Source: Pseudomonadota bacterium (GTDB lineage Bacteria; Pseudomonadota; Alphaproteobacteria; Acetobacterales; Acetobacteraceae). Taken from it: 32,241 nt of DNA. The stretch covers positions 1 to 32,241 of the forward strand of contig JAKAZX010000002.1 of NCBI GenBank assembly GCA_021826485.1, read 5' to 3'. Below the pieces are notes generated by a model. It saw only the letters and a list, made by a program, of their open reading frames with translations. It was not told the origin of the DNA and did no database searches. The translations under genes and the position numbers were made by a program. Below, one piece after another: positions 25,239 to 32,241 of this stretch (its first letter is position 1; every line of letters starts with the position of its first letter).

Positions 25239-27377
25239 TCAGGCCGGGGCGATCGGCGTGTGGTGCGGCCAGACCTGCGCCGCCGCCGGGGTCAGCGGCA
25301 GCGTGACGTATCCGCCGTCCCGCCACAGCGCCGTCTGGTCGGCGAAGGTCAGGCTGCCCGGCCAGCCGTCCTGCCCGCCCAGCAGCACGACGGCGCTGCT
25401 GTCCGGCATCGCCAGATCGGCGATGAACCGGGCGGAGGCGCCGTAGCTGACCGCGTGCCGCCCGCGCACCGCCGGATGGCCGGTCTTGTTCAGCGTGTCG
25501 TTGCCGCCCGGGGACGGCCAGTCGGCATAGGTGAAGCGCCGCGCCAGCAGCGGCAGCATCCCCAGATGATGGCGCAGCCGCATCCGGTGCGCCTCACCCC
25601 AGGTGCCGTGCCGGCGCAGCGCCCGCCCGGCGGTGCGCAGCGCCGCCGCCAGCAGCGGCCGCAGCGCGTCGTCGGGCATCGCCGCGATGTCCTCGGCCAG
25701 CAGCACCCGCGCGGTCCACACCGCATCCGCCCCGCGCCGCCGGCCGCGCCGGCCGAGCCGTCGGGCGAGGTCGGCCAGCAGCACCTCGAAGGCCAGCGCG
25801 CCGGCGGCACCGGGCGCGTAGTCCCCGCCCCAGCCGCGCAATGCCGCGACCGCCGTGCCGCTCGCCTGCGGGCCGAGGCGGGCGAGCAGCGCATCGCGCA
25901 GCGCCGGCGCGCCCATGGCCACCACGTCGCGCTGCAATTCGGCCAGATCGCCCGCGCCCAGCGTCCCGGTGCCGCCGAGCAACTGGCGCATCCGCTGCAC
26001 CCGGTCGGCGGGGGAGAAGAAGAAGCCGACCGGCAGGTCCCCCGCCGGCGGCCGGTCATTGGCGGAGGCGGCGAAGCCCGCCGCCGGGTCCGGCCAGTGC
26101 GGCAGCTCGCCGGTGCCGACCGGCGCCGTCCAGTGCGCCGCCGCCGCCGGCGACGCGATCAGGTCGGGCGGCGGCCCCGCCGGGCGGCGCGGCAGGTGCG
26201 CGGCCAGCACATGGCCGATCCGCCCGTCCCGCCCGGCATGGAGCATGTTCTGGCCCGGCAGCGCGAACCGCGCGAGGGCGGCGCGGAACTCGCCGCCGTC
26301 GCGCGCCTGCATCACCCCCAGCATGGCGCCCATCTCGTCGCTCGGCCGGTGGCCGATCCAGGCCAGCGCCAGCGGCGCATCGTGGCGCAGCAGCATCCCG
26401 TCGCTGACGATCGGGCCGAGCGGGCAGTCCCGCAGCACGATGCGGCGGGGTGCGGCGCCGCGCACGCGGATCGTCTCCTCCCGCTCGGTGATCGGCAGGC
26501 CGCGCGCATCGAACAGGTCGCTGCTGGCGGCGTGCAGGCTGGTGCCGGCCCAGGCGATATCCCGGTTGCGGCCGATCGCGACGATCGGGAAGCCGGCCGG
26601 CATCAGGCCGCAGACCGCAAAGCCGGGCGAGCGGACGGCGCAGGCGAGCCAGATGTTCGGCAGCCCGACCGACAGATGCGGGTCGGCCGCCAGCAGCGCC
26701 GCGCCGCTCAGGCTGCGCCAGCCGGCGACCGCGGCGGCGTTGCTGCCGGTGCGGGCGAAGGCGGTCACCGCCTGCTCCGCCGCCGCCGCCGGCACCGGCG
26801 GCGCGGCGGTGCCGAGCAGCCGCGGCCACAGCCGCCGCCACTCCTCCGCCGGCAGCGCCGCCCGGCTGCGCAGCAGCCGCGCCCACACCATCCAGTTCAC
26901 GTCCGCCCCTGCCAGCCGCGCGGCGGTGAACAGGTCGGCGAGCGTCCAGGGTTCGGCGCGGATGCCGAGCAGCGCGAATTCCGGCGGCGGCGGGGCGGTC
27001 GCGATCACCGCATTGACCCCGGCGACGAACCCCTCCGCCCAGGTGCGCGTGGCGGGGGCGAGGCCGGCGATGATCTCCGGCACCGCGCGGGCGAAGCCGA
27101 ACAGGCGCAGCGCGCGGTCCAGCTCGATCCCCAGCGGCCCGATCGCCTCCGCCACCCGCCCCTGCGACAGGCGGCGCAGCATCTCCATCTGCGCCAGCCG
27201 CAGATGCGCGTGAACGGCGCCGAGCGCGACCGCGAGATCGGCGTCCGCCGCCGCCTCGATGAACGGGATCTGGTGGGCGTCCCAGTGGATCGCGACCGGC
27301 GCGCCGAGCGGCAGGCGGCGCGGCAGGGCGGCAAGCCGCTCCGCGACATCGCGCGCCGGCGGCCGGGGCAGGCGCAT
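25239..27377 (-). CDS. Penicillin acylase family protein (Ntn hydrolase; AHL/penicillin acylase-like)
   Basis: 'VAIHWDAHQIPFIEAAADADLAVALGAVHAHLRLAQMEMLRRLSQGRVAEAIG', 'FARTGSNAAAVAGWRSLSGAALLAADPHLSVGLPNIWLACAVRSPGFAVCGLMPAGFPIVAIGRNRDIAWAGTSLHAASSDLFD'. Start uncertain. Confidence 0.87.
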   Translation of the reverse strand: MRLPRPPARDVAERLAALPRRLPLGAPVAIHWDAHQIPFIEAAADADLAVALGAVHAHLRLAQMEMLRRLSQGRVAEAIGPLGIELDRALRLFGFARAVPEIIAGLAPATRTWAEGFVAGVNAVIATAPPPPEFALLGIRAEPWTLADLFTAARLAGADVNWMVWARLLRSRAALPAEEWRRLWPRLLGTAAPPVPAAAAEQAVTAFARTGSNAAAVAGWRSLSGAALLAADPHLSVGLPNIWLACAVRSPGFAVCGLMPAGFPIVAIGRNRDIAWAGTSLHAASSDLFDARGLPITEREETIRVRGAAPRRIVLRDCPLGPIVSDGMLLRHDAPLALAWIGHRPSDEMGAMLGVMQARDGGEFRAALARFALPGQNMLHAGRDGRIGHVLAAHLPRRPAGPPPDLIASPAAAAHWTAPVGTGELPHWPDPAAGFAASANDRPPAGDLPVGFFFSPADRVQRMRQLLGGTGTLGAGDLAELQRDVVAMGAPALRDALLARLGPQASGTAVAALRGWGGDYAPGAAGALAFEVLLADLARRLGRRGRRRGADAVWTARVLLAEDIAAMPDDALRPLLAAALRTAGRALRRHGTWGEAHRMRLRHHLGMLPLLARRFTYADWPSPGGNDTLNKTGHPAVRGRHAVSYGASARFIADLAMPDSSAVVLLGGQDGWPGSLTFADQTALWRDGGYVTLPLTPAAAQVWPHHTPIAPA

Positions 27378-27423
27378 TGCCCGCAGCACGAGGCCGAGTG
27401 CGACCCCGGCCCCGCCGACCCGG

Positions 27424-27984
27424 TCACGCAGGCGGCGCAGGGAACAACTCGGCGTAGATGTCGGCAAGCGGCAGGTCCACCCCGATCTCCGGCATCGCGA
27501 GCGTCGCATCCGCGGTCAGCAGGCGGCCGACCCAGTCCGTCCCCGCCCGCTCGAACACGGTCGCGGCGGCCTCGCTCTGCTCCAGCAGCACGTAGCGGCG
27601 GATCGACGGCGTCTCGCCATACTCGCGGGTCTTGGCGATGCGGTCGGTGCGCTGCGTGCCGGGGGAGATGATCTCGAACACCACCACCGGCTCGGCGATG
27701 ATGTCGCTGTCGAGCGCGACCGGCGCGCAGGTGACCAGCGCATCCGGGTAGCGGACGCGGCCGCTGACGATGATCTTGAGATCGCCGCGGAAGGCGCGGC
27801 ACGGCCGGCCGCGCAGTCGTTCGCGCAGCAGTTCCACCAGCCGCGTGCCGATCAGCGAATGCGCCACCGTCCCGCCGGTCATCGCGACCGGCGCGATGCC
27901 GTCAAACTCCCAGCGTGCATCCTGCGCGCGCTCCCACGCCAGGAACGCGTCCAGCGTCATCGGGACCTGTACCGCAGCGCTCAT
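27424..27984 (-). CDS. Uma2 family (DUF820) putative restriction-endonuclease-fold protein
   Basis: 'MTLDAFLAWERAQDARWEFDGIAPVAMTGGTVAHSLIGTRLVELL', 'IIVSGRVRYPDALVTCAP', 'PVVVFEIISPGTQRTDRIAKTREYGETPSIRRYVLLEQ'. Confidence 0.92.
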   Translation of the reverse strand: MSAAVQVPMTLDAFLAWERAQDARWEFDGIAPVAMTGGTVAHSLIGTRLVELLRERLRGRPCRAFRGDLKIIVSGRVRYPDALVTCAPVALDSDIIAEPVVVFEIISPGTQRTDRIAKTREYGETPSIRRYVLLEQSEAAATVFERAGTDWVGRLLTADATLAMPEIGVDLPLADIYAELFPAPPA

Positions 27985-29330
27985 TCACCGGCCATGAACC
28001 GTTCCAGCCAGTGGATATCATATTCGCCCGACTGGAAGGAGGGGGCGGCGACGATGCGCTGGTGCAGCGGCAGCGTGGTCTTGATGCCGACCACGGCGAA
28101 CTCGGCGAGGCTGCGTTCCAGCCGCGCGATCGCCTGCGCGCGGGTCGGCGCATGCACGATCAGCTTGGCCACCATGCTGTCGTAATAGGGCGGCACGCGA
28201 TAGCCGGCATACAGCGCCGAATCGACGCGCACGCCAAGGCCGCCGGGCGCGTGGTAGGCGGTGACCATGCCGGGCGTCGGCGCAAACGTCTCCGGGTCCT
28301 CGGCGGTGATGCGGCACTCGATGGCGTGGCCGGTAAACCCGATCTCCGCCTGGCCGTAGCCGAGCGGCTCCCCGGCGGCGAGGCGGATCTGCTCGCGCAC
28401 CAGATCGACACCGCACAGCATCTCCGTCACCGGATGCTCCACCTGCAGGCGCGTGTTCATCTCGATGAATGCGAACTGGCCGTCCTGGTACAGGAACTCC
28501 AGCGTGCCGGCATTGCGGTAGCCGAGCTGGCGCAGCGCCGCGGTCGCGGTCTCGCCCAGGCGGGCGCGCTGCTCGGCGGACAGCACCGGGCAGCCGGCCT
28601 CCTCCAGCAGTTTCTGGTGGCGGCGCTGCAGGCTGCAATCGCGCTCGCCGAAATGCACCACCCCGCCGGCGCCGTCGGCCAGCACCTGCAATTCCACGTG
28701 GCGCGGCCGGTCGAGATATTTCTCGACATAGACGGCATCGTTGCCGAACGCGGCGCGCGCCTCGGTGCGGGCGACACGCCACGCCTCCTCCAGCCCGTCG
28801 GCGTCCTGCGCCACCTTCATGCCGCGCCCGCCGCCGCCGGCCGCCGCCTTCACCAGCACCGGGTAGCCGATCTGCGCGGCGATGCGGCGGGCATCCTCGA
28901 TGCTTGCCACCTCGCCGTCCGATCCCGGCACCAGCGGCACGCCGAGTTCCGCCATCGCCGCCTTGGCGGCGATCTTGTCGCCCATCATGCGGATATGCGC
29001 GGCGGTCGGGCCGATGAAGGTCAGGCCGTGCGCCTCCACCATGTCGGCGAACTCGGCATTCTCCGACAGGAAGCCGTAGCCGGGATGGATCGCGTCGGCG
29101 CCGGTGATGATGGCAGCCGACAGGATGGCGGCGGCGTTGAGGTAGCTGTCGCGGGCCGGCGGCGGGCCGATGCAGACGCTTTCGTCGGCCAGCCGGACGT
29201 GCATCGCCTCCCCGTCCGCGGTGGAATGGACGGCGACCGTGGGGATGCCCATTTCGCGGCAGGCACGCTGGACGCGCAGCGCGATCTCGCCGCGATTGGC
29301 GATCAGCACCTTGTGAAACAGGGCGGCCAC
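27981..29330 (-). CDS. accC: Acetyl-CoA carboxylase biotin carboxylase subunit
   Basis: 'KVLIANRGEIALRVQRACREMGIPTVAVHSTADGEAMHVRLADESVCIGP', 'PVLVKAAAGGGGRGMK', 'FIEMNTRLQVEHPVTEM'. Confidence 0.97.
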   Translation of the reverse strand: MAALFHKVLIANRGEIALRVQRACREMGIPTVAVHSTADGEAMHVRLADESVCIGPPPARDSYLNAAAILSAAIITGADAIHPGYGFLSENAEFADMVEAHGLTFIGPTAAHIRMMGDKIAAKAAMAELGVPLVPGSDGEVASIEDARRIAAQIGYPVLVKAAAGGGGRGMKVAQDADGLEEAWRVARTEARAAFGNDAVYVEKYLDRPRHVELQVLADGAGGVVHFGERDCSLQRRHQKLLEEAGCPVLSAEQRARLGETATAALRQLGYRNAGTLEFLYQDGQFAFIEMNTRLQVEHPVTEMLCGVDLVREQIRLAAGEPLGYGQAEIGFTGHAIECRITAEDPETFAPTPGMVTAYHAPGGLGVRVDSALYAGYRVPPYYDSMVAKLIVHAPTRAQAIARLERSLAEFAVVGIKTTLPLHQRIVAAPSFQSGEYDIHWLERFMAGE

Positions 29331-29336
29331 CTGCCG

Positions 29337-29804
29337 CTACTCCAGGATCAACAGGGGTTCGCCGTATTCCACCGGGGCGCCGGACGCGATCAGGATGCGC
29401 GTGACGGTGCCCGCCTTGGGGGCCTTGATCTGGTTGAAGGTCTTCATCGCCTCGATCAGCAGCAGCGTCTGGCCGGCGGCGACGCTCTGCCCCGGCGTGA
29501 CGAAGGGCTGCGCCCCCGGCTCGGGCACCAGATAGGCGATGCCGACCATCGGGCTGAGCACCGCGCCGGGGTGCCGCACCAGATCCTCCGCCGGCGCCTC
29601 GGCGGGAACGCCGGCGGCGACCGGGGCGGGTGCCGCGGCGGGCGGCGCCAGCGCCGCGGCAGGCATGGCCACCGTCGTCGGCGCCGGGGCGCGGGCGACG
29701 CGGATGCGGCCGTCCTTGCCCTCGATCTCGATCTCGGTCAGCCCGGTTTCCGCCAGGATGGTGGCCAGCGCCCGCACCGCGGAGGGGTCGAAGGGAATGG
29801 CCAT
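29337..29804 (-). CDS. accB: Acetyl-CoA carboxylase biotin carboxyl carrier protein
   Basis: Ala/Pro-rich linker then 'LLLIEAMKTFNQIKAPKAGTVTRILIASGAPVEYGEPLLILE' biotinyl motif; adjacent to accC. Confidence 0.96.
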   Translation of the reverse strand: MAIPFDPSAVRALATILAETGLTEIEIEGKDGRIRVARAPAPTTVAMPAAALAPPAAAPAPVAAGVPAEAPAEDLVRHPGAVLSPMVGIAYLVPEPGAQPFVTPGQSVAAGQTLLLIEAMKTFNQIKAPKAGTVTRILIASGAPVEYGEPLLILE

Positions 29805-30265
29805 CAGCCGGCATCCTCCAGCAGGTCCGCCATCGCCGTCAGCGCCAGCGCGTAGCCACGGATGCCCAGGCCGCAGATCACCCCCGTCGCCATGCGCGAG
29901 ACATAGGAGTGGTGGCGGAATTCCTCGCGCTTGTGGATGTTGGAGATGTGCACCTCGATCACCGGCAGTTCCACCGCCATCAGCGCGTCCAGCAGCGCGA
30001 CCGAAGTGTGGGAATAGCCCGCCGGGTTGATGATGATGCCGCCGGCATGGCCGCGAAACTCATGCACCCAGGAGATCAGCTCCCCCTCCCCGTTGGTCTG
30101 GCGGAAATCGATCGCCAGCCCCAGCCGCTCCGCCGTCTCGGCGCACAGCGCCTCCACATCGTCCAGGGTCGCCCGCCCGTACACCTCGGGCTGGCGCAGT
30201 CCCAGCATGTTCAGGTTCGGGCCGTTGAGCACCGCGACCAGCGGCATCTTGGCGGATTGCTGCAT
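29804..30265 (-). CDS. aroQ: Type II 3-dehydroquinate dehydratase
   Basis: '[60 protein letters not shown]', '[19 protein letters not shown]', '[22 protein letters not shown]'. Confidence 0.97.
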   Translation of the reverse strand: MQQSAKMPLVAVLNGPNLNMLGLRQPEVYGRATLDDVEALCAETAERLGLAIDFRQTNGEGELISWVHEFRGHAGGIIINPAGYSHTSVALLDALMAVELPVIEVHISNIHKREEFRHHSYVSRMATGVICGLGIRGYALALTAMADLLEDAG

Positions 30266-30389
30266 GGGGGCGCCGTAGCACGGCCCGAGGCGTCGGGACA
30301 ATCGGGCTGACGGACGGCGGCCGGTGGCGGCTTCCCTTGACGCCGCGGATCGGACAGGCTGGGCCGGTCCGCCGAGGGGAGTGAAACCC

Positions 30390-32009
30390 ATGCTGTTCCG
30401 GCTTCTCGCCGTCGCCGCCCTGGCGGCGCTGCCATGCCTCGCCCTGCCCGGCCCCGCGCGGGCCCAGGTGGTGGCCACGCCGATCCCCGGCGATCCAGTG
30501 GCGACCGACAGCGGCGCGGTCGCCGGCAAGGTGCTCGGCTCGGGGGTGAAGGCGTGGTTCGGCATCCCCTACGCCGCCGCCCCGGTGGGCGACCTGCGCT
30601 GGCGCCCGCCGCAGCCGGTGGCGGCGTGGCAGGGCGTCTATCACGCCGACCGGATGGCGCCGGAATGCATCCAGGTGCTGCGCCGGCACAATCTGAACAA
30701 TTATTTCGGCGAGGAGGCGACCAGCGAGGACTGCCTCTACATGAACGTCTGGGCCGCCCCGGACGCCAAGCCCGATGCCAGGCTGCCGGTGGTGGTGTGG
30801 ATCTACGGCGGCGGGTTCACCATCGGCTCCTCCGGCATGGCGGTCTATGGCGGGGAGAATGTCGCGCGCCACGGCGTCATCTTCGCCAGCTTCAACTACC
30901 GCGTCGGCATCCTCGGCAATCTGGCGCATCCCGAACTGACCGCCGAATCGCCGCACCACGCCTCGGGCAATTACGGGTTCCTCGACCAGGTGGCGGCGCT
31001 GCAATGGGTGCAGCACAACATCGCGAAATTCGGCGGCGATCCCGCCAACGTGACCATCGTCGGCCAGTCCGCCGGCGCCATGTCGGTCTCGGCGCTGGAG
31101 GCGAGCCCGCTGGCGCATGGCCTGTTCCAGCGCGGCCTCGCGATGAGTCTCAGCATGTTCGACGACCGCTTCCACTTCGCGCCGCTGGCGGAGGCGGAAC
31201 AGACCGGCCTCGAAGTGCAGAAGGCGCTCGGCGCCGCCTCGCTCGCCGAGCTGCGGCAGGTGCAGGCGAACAAGATCCTGGACGTGCAGCGGGACTGCCA
31301 GCTCGGCTGCGCCGGCACGATCAGCGTCTGGCCGGACATCGACGGCTGGTTCCTGCCGGCCAGCGTGCCCGCCATCTTCGCCGCCGGCAAGCAGAACGAC
31401 GTCGCCACCGTCTCCGGCTTCACCAGCGACGAGAGCTTCAACGATCTGCGCAACGCCGGCAGCCTCGCCGCCTATACCGAGGCCGCGCACACGCTGTACG
31501 GCGCGCAGGCCGACCGATTCCTCGCGCTGTTCCCCGCCCACAGCGATGCCGAGGCGAAGCGCATGGGACTGCTGGCGGCGCGCGAGGCGCTGGCCGAGGC
31601 CGGCACGCGCAACTGGGCGCTGGCGCAGACCGCGACCGGCAAGGCGCCGTTCTACATGTACATGTTCTCGCGCGTGCATCCGTTCGCGCCGGCCGTGCGG
31701 TTCTTCGACAACCCGCAGTCGATCGGCGCGTATCACGGCGCCGACATCCCGTACTGGTTCGGCACGCTGGACGCCTTCAACATGTTCCGCACCACCCGCA
31801 ACTGGACCGATGTCGACCGCGACCTGTCGCAGCGGATGATGGACAGCCTGCTCGCCTTCGCCCGCACCGGCGATCCGGCGAGCGCCGCGACTCCCTGGCC
31901 GCGCTGGACCGACGCGCAGGAGAACTATGTCGAGTTCGGCGACCACAGCGGCGTGCGGCAGGAGGACACGGCGGCGATGGCCTTCTTCGCTCAGGCCGCG
32001 CATGACTGA
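30390..32009 (+). CDS. Type-B carboxylesterase, probably exported
   Basis: Signal peptide-like '[26 protein letters not shown]', '[23 protein letters not shown]', '[13 protein letters not shown]', nucleophile elbow '[15 protein letters not shown]'. GAGGGGAG ribosome-binding site upstream of the ATG. Confidence 0.94.
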   Translation: MLFRLLAVAALAALPCLALPGPARAQVVATPIPGDPVATDSGAVAGKVLGSGVKAWFGIPYAAAPVGDLRWRPPQPVAAWQGVYHADRMAPECIQVLRRHNLNNYFGEEATSEDCLYMNVWAAPDAKPDARLPVVVWIYGGGFTIGSSGMAVYGGENVARHGVIFASFNYRVGILGNLAHPELTAESPHHASGNYGFLDQVAALQWVQHNIAKFGGDPANVTIVGQSAGAMSVSALEASPLAHGLFQRGLAMSLSMFDDRFHFAPLAEAEQTGLEVQKALGAASLAELRQVQANKILDVQRDCQLGCAGTISVWPDIDGWFLPASVPAIFAAGKQNDVATVSGFTSDESFNDLRNAGSLAAYTEAAHTLYGAQADRFLALFPAHSDAEAKRMGLLAAREALAEAGTRNWALAQTATGKAPFYMYMFSRVHPFAPAVRFFDNPQSIGAYHGADIPYWFGTLDAFNMFRTTRNWTDVDRDLSQRMMDSLLAFARTGDPASAATPWPRWTDAQENYVEFGDHSGVRQEDTAAMAFFAQAAHD

Positions 32010-32047
32010 GCGTCCGTGAAGCAATCCCGCCGGAGCCGCGAATCGCT

Positions 32048-32093
32048 CCCTCTCCGCCCCTGGGGGCGGAGAGGGCCGGGGTGAGGTGGGGGA
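32048..32093 (+). repeat. Hairpin+tail repeat copy 4
   Basis: CCCTCTCCGCCC-CTGG-GGGCGGAGAGGG then CCGGGGTGAGGTGGGGGA. Confidence 0.92.
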
Positions 32094-32148
32094 TCAGGCG
32101 ATGCGGGAAGTTACAGTAGCCAACTGCGGATTTTCGCGACACTGGCAC

Positions 32149-32195
32149 CACCCCCACCTCACCCTCACCCTCTCCGCCCCTGGGGGCGGAGAGGG
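32149..32195 (-). repeat. Hairpin+tail repeat copy 5, inverted relative to copy 4
   Basis: CACCCCCACCTCACCCTCA-like tail then CCCTCTCCGCCC-CTGG-GGGCGGAGAGGG. Confidence 0.9.
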
Positions 32196-32241
32196 AAGCG
32201 GGTCACGCGCACCGACCCGCCTGCCACGACCTCGCTTGCCC

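Noticed and set aside
23358-27671. 1437-aa + strand ORF antisense to amidohydrolase, GH3, acylase and Uma2
   Set aside because: Arg/Gln/Ala/Pro-rich composition without domain-like motifs; a mirror-frame artefact of very high GC on top of four well-supported genes.
30336-30365. TTGACG as a -35 box for the carboxylesterase
   Set aside because: No plausible -10 hexamer at suitable spacing (GC-rich sequence).
32048-32195. Intrinsic terminators
   Set aside because: Stable hairpins but no downstream T-tract and the repeats are a dispersed family; terminator call not supported from sequence alone.

Overview
High-GC, alphaproteobacterial-looking chromosomal segment (Rhodospirillales/Acetobacteraceae-like by protein flavour; this is inference). 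It is almost fully coding. On the + strand: the 3' end of an acyl-CoA synthetase/GNAT (Pat-like) gene, an EamA transporter, and a ~980-aa protein with two GT61-like domains flanking a 'SLGDNCEFG' domain; at the right end, a type-B carboxylesterase. On the - strand, transcribed right to left: aroQ-accB-accC followed by Uma2, penicillin-acylase and GH3-family genes; an amidohydrolase; a LacI regulator with a BMP-type ABC importer and hydrolases including a formamidase/acetamidase; an NMT1-type ABC importer; and a FAD oxidoreductase - CaiB CoA-transferase - enoyl-CoA hydratase - LysR - amidohydrolase set with overlapping start/stop codons. Non-coding structure: five copies of a 12-bp-stem hairpin plus G-rich tail repeat (CCCTCTCCGCCC-N4-GGGCGGAGAGGG + GGGTGAGGTGGGGG), two of which flank a DUF559 (Vsr-like nuclease fold) gene as inverted repeats; an 88-bp MITE-like inverted repeat; a sigma70-like promoter; and two operator-like palindromes. 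The most interesting candidates are the repeat-DUF559-repeat unit and the GH3/acylase pair attached to the accBC operon. No RNA genes, CRISPR arrays or transposase genes were recognised.
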